Assembly (NCBI GenBank): GCA_938002705.1
Contig: CALLAG010000192.1
Location: 1 to 28,000 of the forward strand
Origin: an uncultured Saprospiraceae bacterium
GTDB lineage: Bacteria > Bacteroidota > Bacteroidia > Chitinophagales > Saprospiraceae
Reading direction: 5' to 3'
DNA length: 28,000 nucleotides
The translations under genes and the position numbers were made by a program. Shown here piece by piece: positions 15,131 through 24,479 of the stretch (its first letter is position 1; each line of letters begins with the position of its first letter). The notes under the pieces were generated by a model, which was not told the DNA's origin, made no database searches, and saw only the letters and a list, made by a program, of their open reading frames with translations.

Positions 15131-16429
15131 CTATGAAGTCGCTTCATGGATGAGAATATCTTTTACTTCAGTAAGTTCTATCTCGTCTTTGATTCCTAAG
15201 TCAAAATTTGAAGTTAGATATCCGACACCGTTATGCTCACCATTTTTGATAGCTACGAAGGCCACGAATTTTTTGAAATCATTAATTAAAGGTTGGCCAT
15301 TTTCTGAGATAATAGCATGTCCATCTTTTATTTCGTTAGGATAGACTAATTCTACGAATAAGCTTTTGCCCCTATTGTCTACTTCAAATATCTTTTCTTG
15401 ATCTAACTCACTCTTATAATTGCTTAATATCTGATCTGCTTTGAGGCAAGATTGTACATCATTAAATTCTATTAAGAAATCTCTGGACATTCGAGGGAGT
15501 ACTTTCTCGTAATTATCGATGCCTACTGCTCTCAGAAATTCTGAGTGATTCTTAAGTCTCCAGTAGTAGGTTATGTGCTCATGCGGTTCTTGATGGAGGC
15601 CAGTAGCGATCACTAGTTTTATATTATCAAATTTCTCGATCTTAGATATCAAGTAATCATATGTCTCTAATACTTTCAAGAAGGGATCCCAGCCTTCTGG
15701 GCAGTACCACTCAGGATTCTTAAGTGGTCCAGTATATGCTGAAGAATTAAATAAATAGTGGTGCTGTATATGTGCTCCAGAATTAAGAAATATATTAGTG
15801 AAGTCTGGTTTGTTTTTTCTCCATAATCTGACGAATACATCTATGAGAAGGCTATCTAGGACGATAGCTTTCATTCCTGGTTTTTTTCGATTGAGGATGT
15901 TTTTGATATAACCACCATACTTACTTACAGGTACGAATAGCAAGAATGCAAGTGCTAAAGTGATCAGCGAAGTGACCGTGATCTTGGATTGAGCATTATC
16001 GTTAACTGACTGTCGTATCGCCTTATAGAAGTTTTTGATAAGCCAATTACCAGAGACTTTAGTTTCTGTCCATGGGTCTGGTACGAAGAATGGAGAATTT
16101 TTTAGCCTATTATCTGCGTTAAAAGGAGATATAGCAGCAACTGATAGGCCTCGTTCTTCTAGCTCTTCGAAGAGCTGCTTCCAATCATTTAGTCCTGTAA
16201 TATCACCTAATCTATAGACTTTATGCTCAGCGTAGTTTTTGCCAGTATATACTGTAACCCACTGTATCCAAGGCTCTAAGAGGTGATACTCTTTTTCGGA
16301 GTGGGTTTTTATTATCTTACGAGACTTGAGCAGCTTAGCGAAGTGTGGCAAATGCCCTTTGCTGATGTAGCTCTCCAGAAAATCGAAGTTTATCTCATTA
16401 AGACCTATAAGTATAGTACGGCTTTTCAT
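15131..16429 (-). CDS. Alkaline-phosphatase-superfamily-like protein with atypical metal site
   Basis: The 432-residue protein (from ATG at 16429; a GTG at 16438 would add three residues) keeps the layout of type I phosphodiesterases. Its opening ILIGLNEINFDFLESYISKGHLPHFAKLL mirrors the usual 'ligLDGa..dlL..l...G.lPnL..L'. Next comes PWIQWVTVYTGKNYAEHKV, with a Thr at 59 where the nucleophile sits. SGAHIQHHYLF (217-227) stands for the late His, and ATGLHQEPH (275-283) stands where SDHG is expected. The first metal Asp is replaced by Asn11, and the DH pair is not intact. A hydrophobic segment at 150-168 may cross the membrane. It is the first gene of the polysaccharide cluster's minus arm. 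Hydrolase, transferase or non-catalytic roles are all possible. Confidence 0.7.
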   Translation of the reverse strand: MKSRTILIGLNEINFDFLESYISKGHLPHFAKLLKSRKIIKTHSEKEYHLLEPWIQWVTVYTGKNYAEHKVYRLGDITGLNDWKQLFEELEERGLSVAAISPFNADNRLKNSPFFVPDPWTETKVSGNWLIKNFYKAIRQSVNDNAQSKITVTSLITLALAFLLFVPVSKYGGYIKNILNRKKPGMKAIVLDSLLIDVFVRLWRKNKPDFTNIFLNSGAHIQHHYLFNSSAYTGPLKNPEWYCPEGWDPFLKVLETYDYLISKIEKFDNIKLVIATGLHQEPHEHITYYWRLKNHSEFLRAVGIDNYEKVLPRMSRDFLIEFNDVQSCLKADQILSNYKSELDQEKIFEVDNRGKSLFVELVYPNEIKDGHAIISENGQPLINDFKKFVAFVAIKNGEHNGVGYLTSNFDLGIKDEIELTEVKDILIHEATS

Positions 16430-16505
16430 ATCAGACACTAAGGTATTGTTGTTAATTCAGCAAAAAAAGAACATATTGATATTTTTTTAATATGATTTTT
16501 ACTGA

Positions 16506-16513
16506 TAGCTTTG
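16506..16513 (+). promoter_or_regulatory. Candidate -7 element (TAGCTTTG) for the plus arm of the polysaccharide cluster
   Basis: TAGCTTTG matches TAnnTTTG and lies in the divergent intergenic region, about 30 bases upstream of the ATG at 16543. The nearest TTG is 27 bases upstream, which is too far, so only the -7 part is supported. Confidence 0.35.
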
Positions 16514-16542
16514 ATAACTCATAATAATATGTGGCATATCCG

Positions 16543-17406
16543 ATGACAACTGAATTATACAAACCTGTCTTTATCATAGGAGGAGTCAGGTCTGGGACCA
16601 GTATCTTAGGCGATATACTTAGTCAGGAAGAGGACTTAGCATATTGGCTTGAGCCTAAGTATATATGGAAATACCGCAAGGCCACAGCTAAGGATGATAT
16701 CAGAGACGCCTCAGATGCCACAGAAAAGGTTAAGAACTACATAAGAGCTCGCTTCCATAAGTATATGACATCGCGAGGAGTGGATAGATTTATGGAGAAG
16801 ACCCCCAGCAATGTCTTCAGAGTATCATTTATACACGAGATATTCCCAGATGGCCTATTCATACAACTCATACGTAATGGTCATGATACGATCTTATCTA
16901 CCTATAAAAAGTGGACTACACCGATAGATAGAACGGCCGTAACAAGAAGAATCAGGTCTAATGAGATACCTCTGGAAGACTTGCCACATTATGGCGCTGC
17001 AACGGTAAGAGATGTAATAGGCAGAACTCTTCTTCCCAAAGCCGGTTTTATATGGGGACAACAATTCGAAGGCATAAAAGAATATAGAGCGACACATACA
17101 ATTATGGAGACATGTGCTATGCAGTGGGTGACAGCTATGCAGCATACAGATAGAGACCTTAAGCAAATTCCCGAAGCACAGAAATTTCAGATAAGGTATG
17201 AAGATATAGTAAGGACACCAGAGAAAGTCTTATCACCTCTCATAGATTTTTTAGAGTATAAAAGTAAGATAGATATATTGGATTTCGCCGTAAGAAATGT
17301 CAGAGATTATACTAACAGATCTTATGATGCAGACACTTTGCTTAGTCTCGAGAAAGTAGATTATATTATAAAAGAAGAGATGGAAAAGTGGGGTTATAAA
17401 TATTAA
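16543..17406 (+). CDS. Sulfotransferase family protein
   Basis: The protein has 287 residues from the ATG at 16543; a GTG at 16531 would add four. It transfers sulfate from PAPS, presumably to a glycan. The 5'-phosphosulfate loop reads IIGGVRSGTSIL (11-22), and the 3'-phosphate site reads IQLIRNGHDTILSTYKKW (107-124) with Arg111 and Ser119. EKTPSN (85-90) carries the conserved family element just before the second strand. The order and spacing match the Sulfotransfer_3-like bacterial group. It is the first gene of the plus arm, eight bases before the guanylyltransferase gene, so its substrate is probably the mannose-containing glycan made here. Sulfated polysaccharides in Bacteroidota are relatively little studied. 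Confidence 0.85.
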   Translation: MTTELYKPVFIIGGVRSGTSILGDILSQEEDLAYWLEPKYIWKYRKATAKDDIRDASDATEKVKNYIRARFHKYMTSRGVDRFMEKTPSNVFRVSFIHEIFPDGLFIQLIRNGHDTILSTYKKWTTPIDRTAVTRRIRSNEIPLEDLPHYGAATVRDVIGRTLLPKAGFIWGQQFEGIKEYRATHTIMETCAMQWVTAMQHTDRDLKQIPEAQKFQIRYEDIVRTPEKVLSPLIDFLEYKSKIDILDFAVRNVRDYTNRSYDADTLLSLEKVDYIIKEEMEKWGYKY

Positions 17407-17414
17407 AATAGAAT

Positions 17415-18494
17415 ATGAAAAAGAACAAATCAAATTATGTCGCAATCATGGCCGGGGGTGTCGGCTCAAGATTTTGGCCAGCAAGTAGAGAACATACACC
17501 TAAGCAGTTTCTTGATATACTAGGAGTAGGTAAGTCACTTATAAGACTAACCTATGAGCGATTCGCTAATATCGTAGATCCAGAGAATATCCTTGTAGTC
17601 ACTAATAAGATATACAAAGATCTCGTCAAAGAACATATACCTGAGATACCTGAAAAAAATATTATCACAGAACCGTCACGTAATAACACAGGGCCTTGTG
17701 TGGCGTACACTGCTTTAAGGTTAGAAGCGATGGATCCTAATGCTACCTTTGTGATAGCACCTTCAGATCATGTCATCTTAAAAGAAGCAGCATTTCTTGA
17801 TAAAATAGATCAAGCACTCACATATGCTTCTAAGGAAGAAGTCATCGTGACATTAGGCATAGAGCCGACCCGACCTGATACAGGTTATGGCTATATAGAG
17901 ACTGATGTAGATAGTGAGAATAGAGAGGTTATAAAAGTAAATCAATTCAGAGAAAAGCCAGATACTGCAACAGCAGAATCCTATATCAAAAAAGGAGGCT
18001 ATTACTGGAATGCAGGTATATTTATATGGAGTGTCAGCACAATACTGAATAGCTTTAAGTCTAATGCACCAGAGATATATGATATCTTATCAAAAGACAA
18101 GAGCAAATACAACACAGATGCTGAGCAAGAATATATAGATCAGGTATATCCTACTACACCGAGTATATCAGTAGATTATGCAATATTAGAAAATGCAGAT
18201 AACGTATATACGATACCTGCCGATATAGGATGGAGTGACTTAGGTACATGGAATGCACTACATGCTTATAAGGACAAAGACGAATCAGGAAGTGTCGTCA
18301 TAGGTGCCAATACAATGATGGTAGATTCTAAAAATTGTATCGTAAAATCTGATGCAAAAAAATTAGTTGTCATCAAAGATCTCGATAACTATATCATTAT
18401 AGACGAGCCAGATGTATTACTTGTATATCCGAAAGATAAGGAACAAAGTATCAAACAACTTCGACAAAGTATCGAGGATAAATCATTCAAGTAA
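17415..18494 (+). CDS. manC: Mannose-1-phosphate guanylyltransferase
   Basis: The 359-residue enzyme makes GDP-mannose from mannose-1-phosphate and GTP. The nucleotidyl-transfer signature AIMAGGVGSRFWPASR (10-25) is followed by TPKQFLD (28-34). Later motifs are APSDH, GIEPTRPDTGYGYIE, FREKPD and YWNAGIFIWS. The C-terminal phosphomannose isomerase (cupin) domain of bifunctional ManC/AlgA is absent: the protein stops after the left-handed helix-like region (DSKNCIVKSDAKKLVVIKDLDNYIIID). This single-domain form is common in Bacteroidota. It lies in a tight plus-strand operon, eight bases after the sulfotransferase gene and nine before the next glycosyltransferase gene. Confidence 0.93.
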   Translation: MKKNKSNYVAIMAGGVGSRFWPASREHTPKQFLDILGVGKSLIRLTYERFANIVDPENILVVTNKIYKDLVKEHIPEIPEKNIITEPSRNNTGPCVAYTALRLEAMDPNATFVIAPSDHVILKEAAFLDKIDQALTYASKEEVIVTLGIEPTRPDTGYGYIETDVDSENREVIKVNQFREKPDTATAESYIKKGGYYWNAGIFIWSVSTILNSFKSNAPEIYDILSKDKSKYNTDAEQEYIDQVYPTTPSISVDYAILENADNVYTIPADIGWSDLGTWNALHAYKDKDESGSVVIGANTMMVDSKNCIVKSDAKKLVVIKDLDNYIIIDEPDVLLVYPKDKEQSIKQLRQSIEDKSFK

Positions 18495-18503
18495 GTTACC
18501 CGA

Positions 18504-19622
18504 TTGTCAGCCAAGCATATCATATTAGTTGCTAATACAACCTGGAATATTTACAATTTCAGATTGAATATCATTCGGAAATTTATCGATGAGGGCCATC
18601 GTATTACTGTAGTCGCTCCTGTAGATGAGTACATAGAGTACAAAGAGAAGTATCCTACGGTGAGGCATATTCCTCTAAGACATATTGATAGAGAAAAGAA
18701 CAATCCATTCCAAGATCTTCGGCTCATAATGGAGTTAAGATCTATATATAGAAAGCTGCAGCCTGACTTAGTCATACACTACACTCATAAGCCTAACATA
18801 TATGGAGGAATAGCGGCTAAGATGACTGGTGTACAATCGATAGCAGTAGTGACAGGATTAGGTTATGCATTTATCAATAATGGCTGGCTCAGCAAGGTAA
18901 CATCTTCACTATATAGATACACTCATAAGTATCATGAAGATATAATATTCGAGAACGAGGATGACTTAGCTTATTTCCTCAAGCATAACTTGATATCAAA
19001 AGATAAAGGGATAGCCGTTAATGGTTGTGGTGTAGATACTGATATTTACAGTCCATTTCCTAATGGGCAAAAGAAAGAGAAAATCACATTCACATTCATA
19101 GGTCGTTTATTATATGACAAGGGTATAGTAGAGTTTGTCGAGGCTGCTAAGAAGTTATCAGCAAGTTTAGATAATGTAGAATTCTGGGTGATAGGAGAGC
19201 TAGATCATGGTAATCCTTCTATGATAGAAGAGAGTACATTACTGACCTGGATCGATGAGGGTTATGTTACTTATCATGGATTTGTCAAAGATGTAAAACC
19301 TCTTATTGCTAAGAGTGATTGTATAGTATTACCTTCGTATAGAGAAGGTATGCCGCGTATAATATTAGAGGGGATGTCTATGGCTAAGCCTGTTATTACA
19401 ACTCGGACAGCTGGATGCAGGCAGACAGTAGAAGAAGGTGAGAATGGATTACTTGTAGATGTCAAAGACTCAGGCGATCTTAGTGATGCGATGACCACGT
19501 TATATAATATGACCTGTGAGGAGAGACACGACATGGGATATAAGGGAAGATTACTGGCTGAAAATAAATTTAATTCGGAAATAATCGCTGATAGACTATA
19601 TGATATTATCAGTGAGATGTGA
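18504..19622 (+). CDS. GT4-family glycosyltransferase (PglA-like), TTG start
   Basis: The 372-residue GT-B enzyme has an N-terminus HIILVANTTWNIYNFRLNII (5-24) and the segment HYTHKPNIYGGIAA (92-105), then VVTGLGYAF. These match the subgroup that includes PglA-type GalNAc/hexose transferases acting on undecaprenyl-linked sugars. The donor site EGMPRIILE (281-289) is the EX7E motif, preceded by FIGRLLYDKG (198-207). The start is TTG at 18504: the upstream gene's stop lies in the same frame 12 bases before, and no ATG exists before the conserved first strand. It completes the plus-arm operon. The sugar donor could be GDP-mannose given manC next door, but this is a guess. Confidence 0.88.
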   Translation: MSAKHIILVANTTWNIYNFRLNIIRKFIDEGHRITVVAPVDEYIEYKEKYPTVRHIPLRHIDREKNNPFQDLRLIMELRSIYRKLQPDLVIHYTHKPNIYGGIAAKMTGVQSIAVVTGLGYAFINNGWLSKVTSSLYRYTHKYHEDIIFENEDDLAYFLKHNLISKDKGIAVNGCGVDTDIYSPFPNGQKKEKITFTFIGRLLYDKGIVEFVEAAKKLSASLDNVEFWVIGELDHGNPSMIEESTLLTWIDEGYVTYHGFVKDVKPLIAKSDCIVLPSYREGMPRIILEGMSMAKPVITTRTAGCRQTVEEGENGLLVDVKDSGDLSDAMTTLYNMTCEERHDMGYKGRLLAENKFNSEIIADRLYDIISEM

Positions 19623-19655
19623 CAATATATATTTTAAGAAATCAATTATTAGAAG

Positions 19656-21152
19656 ATGAAATTCAAGATCATTATGACTTTTATTTACTTAGCTATTATC
19701 AATCTATTATTAGCTTGCTCAGGTGCCCCTGCAACTGATACTGCTGAGCAAGATACGACGACAAATAATAACAAATCAGAAGTGGGTAACTCTGACAAAC
19801 CCACTGTAACGACAGTAAAAGCTGCAAGAAAAGGTGGTCCCGCAGAGATCGTTCTCAATGTTAAGAATATGCCAGATCCTCAAGCTTCCCTGATTGGTTT
19901 CTTTGCAGAGTCTCACTTTAAGGCAGATACGACCTCAGTTAATAATGGCAAGATTGTCTTTACTAATCCTGAAGGCTACGACCAAGGACTTTATTATGTG
20001 TCTATCGGAAAAGATAAATTTGCTCAGATCATGCTGGGTGATGATCAGAAATTTGAACTGTCATTAGATGCTGAAGATCCGTTGAATACGATTGTCGTAA
20101 AAGGAAGTGAAGAAAATGAGCTGTTCTATGATAATCTTAAATATGAACAAGATTTTAATATTAGATTCGCTGATGTCAATAATAAATTAAAAACACTATC
20201 AGAGGGAAGTGCAGAGTATAAGAAATTAGAAGTCGAGAAGGAAGCCTTAGAACAAGAGAGAAAAGATGTTTTAAATAAGTTATTTAAAGAGCATCCTGAT
20301 AATCTATTTACAAAATTTAAAATGGCTGGTCAGAATCCAGAAGTAAGGAAAGACTTGAGTGATAAGGAACAAGTCTATCATTTCAGAAAAGAATTCTGGG
20401 ATAATGTAGATTTCTCGGATGAGAGACTTATAAGAACGCCAGTTATCAATAATAAGCTGAAGAGATATATTAAAGAACTTACTCCACAGAATGCAGATTC
20501 TATAGTACATTATTCTAAGATACTTATAGATAAGACATTACAATACCCAGAATACTTTAAGTATTTCAGTAACTGGGTGGTATTAGAATATGAAGCTGGT
20601 AAGTCTACAATCATGGATGCAGAAGCAGTATTTGTTAATATTACCAGAGAATACTTTACTCGTGAGAGAGCTTTCTGGGCTGACTCTATGGAAGTGTATG
20701 CTATCATTAACAGAGGTCGTGAGATGGGTAATAGCCTGGTAGGCCAGAAAGGTCCTAACATATCAGTGCCAGGACCTGACGGTACACCTAAGACATTATA
20801 TGACTCTAAGGCAGATTATATTGTTGTATACCTCTATGCACCATCATGTGAGCATTGTATGGAGGAGACACCTAAGCTGGTCCAGTGGTATAATGAAAAT
20901 AAGAATAAAGGATGTGATGTATATGCCATAGCCTTAGATACCGAGATACCAGAATGGAAAGATTACATAGCTAAGAACAATATGACATTCACTAATGTCC
21001 ATGACCCTACTAACAGGTCTATATATGCGACTTATTATGTAGACGTCACGCCAGAGCTATATCTACTTAATAAAGATAGAACCATCATAGGTAAGAACCT
21101 CAAGACATTCCAACTGGAGACGGTCATAGCTAAGGACAAAGAGAAAAGATAA
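19656..21152 (+). CDS. TlpA-like thioredoxin-domain lipoprotein
   Basis: The 498-residue protein has a lipoprotein signal peptide ending in LLLAC (Cys21). A Thr/Asn-rich tether follows, then a beta-rich domain (about 50-150) resembling the DUF4369 region of Bacteroidota TlpA proteins, a helical middle part (about 155-350, DUF5106-like), and a C-terminal thioredoxin-like domain. The last has CEHC at 398-401 and the cis-proline in VTPE (P466). It is expected on the periplasmic side of a membrane as a thiol-disulfide reductant or sensor. It begins 33 bases after the glycosyltransferase gene, so it may be carried on the same transcript, though no role in polysaccharide synthesis is evident. Domain names for the N-terminal parts are inferred from order and composition. 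Confidence 0.85.
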   Translation: MKFKIIMTFIYLAIINLLLACSGAPATDTAEQDTTTNNNKSEVGNSDKPTVTTVKAARKGGPAEIVLNVKNMPDPQASLIGFFAESHFKADTTSVNNGKIVFTNPEGYDQGLYYVSIGKDKFAQIMLGDDQKFELSLDAEDPLNTIVVKGSEENELFYDNLKYEQDFNIRFADVNNKLKTLSEGSAEYKKLEVEKEALEQERKDVLNKLFKEHPDNLFTKFKMAGQNPEVRKDLSDKEQVYHFRKEFWDNVDFSDERLIRTPVINNKLKRYIKELTPQNADSIVHYSKILIDKTLQYPEYFKYFSNWVVLEYEAGKSTIMDAEAVFVNITREYFTRERAFWADSMEVYAIINRGREMGNSLVGQKGPNISVPGPDGTPKTLYDSKADYIVVYLYAPSCEHCMEETPKLVQWYNENKNKGCDVYAIALDTEIPEWKDYIAKNNMTFTNVHDPTNRSIYATYYVDVTPELYLLNKDRTIIGKNLKTFQLETVIAKDKEKR

Positions 21153-21214
21153 GGTAAATAACAGCCCCCAGAGAGGTCTTACTATTTTAGAAATATAAAT
21201 TGCTTTCTGGATTC

Positions 21215-21231
21215 CGACCACAGAGTGGTCG
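21215..21231. repeat. Perfect hairpin between convergent genes
   Basis: CGACCAC-aga-GTGGTCG, seven perfect GC-rich pairs, lies between the stops at 21152 and 21267. No T-run follows on either strand, so it is not a canonical intrinsic terminator, but it could still block or stabilise the two converging transcripts. Confidence 0.5.
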
Positions 21232-21266
21232 TACGGTACTATAGCTATGCAAGAACGATTACTATT

Positions 21267-22736
21267 CTAAGAATTAGTCCTCCAGAAATATGGTGTAAAT
21301 AGCACCAGAATACTAAATAATTCTAGCCTTCCCACAAGCATAATGAATGAGGTAACGATCTTACCAGAATTAGGGATCGTAGAAAAATTATCTAATGGAC
21401 CGATGCTACCGACAGCTGGTCCTACATTACCTAAGCATGTCGCCACTATGCCCGCAGAGGTAACAAGTGGATTGTCAAAATCATTCAATATAAATGTCAT
21501 CGTAATCATACCTACGAAAAATACGAATAGATAGATCAATAAAAATGTGAGAACATGCGTCATGACCTTGGGTGCTACAATAGATTTATCAAGCCTTAGT
21601 CTGATGAGAGCATTAGGGTGCAGTAGGCGTTTGAATTCTAATATGGAATTCTTAGCAAATACAAGATGTCTGACAATCTTGATGCCTCCAGAAGTAGACC
21701 CTGCACATGCACCAGAAAATAAGAGACCCAAAAAGAAAAATGCACCTACAGAATGCCATAGCGTATAGTCCGTAGTGACAAATCCTGTCGTCGTGATAAT
21801 AGACACAACATGAAAAGCAGATTCTCTAAATGACTGCTCTATACCATTACCAGAAAAGTTATAACAGAGAATAGTCACAAATAGAATACTTACACAGACA
21901 AACATTACATAAGTCTTGAACTCATCACTTCTATATACTTTTCTAAATTGACCTTTGATACTTGCATATATAAGAGAATAATTAATTCCTGCTATAAACA
22001 TGAATATTATAAGAGTATACTGAATTAAGGGAGTATCGTAGTACCCTATACTTTCATTTTTGGTGGAGAAGCCTCCAGTCGCTATAGTTGTCAGACCATG
22101 ATTAACAGCATCATATGCAGTCATCCCTTCTATGTATAGAACTCCAATAAGAATACCTGTGATGCTGACGTATAGTAACCACAATCTCTTTGCTGTTTCT
22201 TTGATTCTAGGGTGGATCTTATTAGACGTAGGCCCTGGGGATTCTGCTATGAATAATTCTACACCTCCTACACCTAGTAATGGAAATATAGCTATAGTTA
22301 ATACGATGATACCCATACCGCCTATCCATTGTGTGAAACTTCGCCAGAGAAGGATGCTATCAGGTAGTAAGTTAAGGTCTGAGAATATGGTAGCCCCTGT
22401 AGTCGTCAGCCCCGATATACTCTCGAATACAGCATCTACTACAGAAATATCAAGATCCATTATTAGGTAGGGTAGAGCACTGACAATAGTCGTTACGACC
22501 CATGCCATGACTACGATGATATAACCGTCTCGTTTAGATAACTGATTAGTGCTTCTCTTAGTCATCTTAAATATCCCAAGTCCTACACACATACACACGA
22601 CGCATGTAATGAGTAGGTAAGGTGCTATACTTTCTTTGAGATAGAAAGCCGTAATCGTAGGTAATAACATAATCATCCCTACAAAAGCGATGATCACTGC
22701 GATGACTCGGAATATGGTATTGAGGTGAATGTTCAT
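21267..22736 (-). CDS. trkH: Trk-type potassium uptake membrane subunit
   Basis: The 489-residue protein has the four-fold M1-P-M2 architecture of TrkH/KtrB. All four pore loops are readable: SISGLTTTGATIF (about 107-119), TIATGGFSTKNES, IITTTGFVTTDY and CLGNVGPAVGSIGPL near the C-terminus, each with the selectivity-filter glycine. FTQWIGGMGIIVLTIAIFP and GACAGSTSGGIKIVRHL are further hallmark segments. It imports K+ in the inner membrane together with the TrkA subunit encoded next to it (98-base gap, same strand, trkA upstream). Length is standard. There is little doubt about the family. Confidence 0.95.
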   Translation of the reverse strand: MNIHLNTIFRVIAVIIAFVGMIMLLPTITAFYLKESIAPYLLITCVVCMCVGLGIFKMTKRSTNQLSKRDGYIIVVMAWVVTTIVSALPYLIMDLDISVVDAVFESISGLTTTGATIFSDLNLLPDSILLWRSFTQWIGGMGIIVLTIAIFPLLGVGGVELFIAESPGPTSNKIHPRIKETAKRLWLLYVSITGILIGVLYIEGMTAYDAVNHGLTTIATGGFSTKNESIGYYDTPLIQYTLIIFMFIAGINYSLIYASIKGQFRKVYRSDEFKTYVMFVCVSILFVTILCYNFSGNGIEQSFRESAFHVVSIITTTGFVTTDYTLWHSVGAFFFLGLLFSGACAGSTSGGIKIVRHLVFAKNSILEFKRLLHPNALIRLRLDKSIVAPKVMTHVLTFLLIYLFVFFVGMITMTFILNDFDNPLVTSAGIVATCLGNVGPAVGSIGPLDNFSTIPNSGKIVTSFIMLVGRLELFSILVLFTPYFWRTNS

Positions 22737-22834
22737 TTGTGATAATAATATCCTAGTAGTGGATCATCTGTTTATAGAATATTTTTTTATTCTTCTAATT
22801 TCTATTTTTATTATGCAATACTGCTGACTATAAA

Positions 22835-24178
22835 TTACATAAAGTAACTCTCTACATGCTTGATAGATTCAGGAAGCGCAAATACAATGACCTTGTCTCC
22901 TTTTCTAAGTATGAAATCTCTTCCCGGAATTATACTGTCTTCACCCCTAATGACACCCGCTATGATGATAGAAGATACACGTAAGTTAAGTTCTCCCAAG
23001 GTCTTACGAGTGACGTGATTATCTTTAGTTATTTCAAATTCTATGATTTCAGCATTCACACCATGTAATGTTGCGATGGCTTTAATGTGTCCTTTTCTTA
23101 CGTACCGGAATATATTATTAGCGGCGATCAGTTTCTTATTTATAATAGTATCGATACCTATATTCTGAGAGATGTGTGTGTAGACTTCATTATTGACTAA
23201 CGCTATGGTCTTGTACACACCACTATCTTCAGCTAATAGACTTGATAGTATATTAATTTCTGTATTAGGCGTCACGGCTATGAATGCGTCCATATGTGCA
23301 AGGCCCTCTTGTTCTAATAGGTCCTTACTACCAGGATCTCCTATGATGACAAGAGTCTTATCTAATACATTGAGAAATTGATTTGCTATATTTTTATTTT
23401 TGACGACAAGAGTGACATGATAGTTTTTCTGGAGATTCACGGCAGTTGCTAGTGCAAGTGTGGTATCTCCTACGATCATTACTTTTTTGACATCCTGTTT
23501 TTGTCTTCCTAAGAATGGTAGGACATTATCTACATTTTCACTTTTGATACTGAGGTATAGGTGATCTCCCTTTTGTAGTATCGTATGGTTTTTGGGTATT
23601 ATAGTTGTGTGATTTCTTAGAAGCGCCACACCTCTGTATTCGAATTTTTTCTGACCTTCGTTTATAGAACTTATGGGCCTCCCTACGAGAGGAGAATCTC
23701 CATCTATTGTAAATCCCGCAACGCTGATTTTCCCATTTTCAAAATCAAAAATATCAGTGAGTGACACCCTTTCTATAAGTCTCTTTATCTCATTAGCGGC
23801 AAGATGATTAGGGGATATTATATGATCTATTCCTATCGTAGCAAAGTATGACTTCTGTGAGTCATTGAGAAATTCTGGATTATTGACTCTAGCTATAGTT
23901 CTTTTGGCTCCTTTTTGCTTAGCAAGTATTGCTGTTAGAAGATTTGTCTCTTGACTCGTTGTGACAGCTATGAACAGGTTTGCTTTTGATACCTCTGCTT
24001 CTCTTAGTATATCTATAGAAGTAGCATTACCATGAAGCGTCATAACGTCTAACTTGTTAGCTACACCCTCGAGAACTTCGGCATTATTATCTATAAGTGT
24101 GATGTCTTGATTCTCTTTCTCTAAGAGTTTAGCAAGATGAAATCCTATAGAACCGGCGCCTGCAATGACTATTTTCAT
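22835..24178 (-). CDS. trkA: Trk system regulatory subunit TrkA
   Basis: The 447-residue cytoplasmic protein has a tandem RCK_N-RCK_C-RCK_N-RCK_C layout and gates TrkH in response to bound nucleotide. The first Rossmann motif is perfect: IVIAGAGSIGFHLAKLL (3-19), with the acidic LIDNN at 29-33. The second one (VMIVGDTTLALATAVNL, about 228-244) lacks the glycine pattern, so the second half may not bind NAD(H) normally. The RCK_C parts are recognisable by DHLYLSIK and the closing GDKVIVFALPE. It lies upstream of trkH on the same strand, as expected for a functional pair. Confidence 0.95.
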   Translation of the reverse strand: MKIVIAGAGSIGFHLAKLLEKENQDITLIDNNAEVLEGVANKLDVMTLHGNATSIDILREAEVSKANLFIAVTTSQETNLLTAILAKQKGAKRTIARVNNPEFLNDSQKSYFATIGIDHIISPNHLAANEIKRLIERVSLTDIFDFENGKISVAGFTIDGDSPLVGRPISSINEGQKKFEYRGVALLRNHTTIIPKNHTILQKGDHLYLSIKSENVDNVLPFLGRQKQDVKKVMIVGDTTLALATAVNLQKNYHVTLVVKNKNIANQFLNVLDKTLVIIGDPGSKDLLEQEGLAHMDAFIAVTPNTEINILSSLLAEDSGVYKTIALVNNEVYTHISQNIGIDTIINKKLIAANNIFRYVRKGHIKAIATLHGVNAEIIEFEITKDNHVTRKTLGELNLRVSSIIIAGVIRGEDSIIPGRDFILRKGDKVIVFALPESIKHVESYFM

Positions 24179-24479
24179 AATGTGATCATTGAATATAGCC
24201 TAAGGTTATCTCGGCGATATCAATTTTTATATTTTGATACAAATAAAGACAAAATTACAATCATCCTCAGAGTATTGCTCAGAAGTAATTTATAAAAATA
24301 GGTGAAAGTTATATGTAACTGATTGGAATACAGACGATTGTAATAATTCTATTGATTAGCTACGAGAGTATACCGATACTTATGTGTCGTCGGATTATAG
24401 CTATGGAGATCATATTTCATGAGACGCTATGCTTCAATGAATTGGGTAGAAATTTACATTGTGTTTTTTACGGAACTGC
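24179..24479. other. Non-coding stretch between tspO and trkA
   Basis: No gene is seen. A minus-strand TAATTTTG (24257-24250) matches TAnnTTTG and could serve trkA with a leader of about 65 bases, but no -33 box accompanies it. There is no clear terminator for the tspO gene. Confidence 0.4.
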
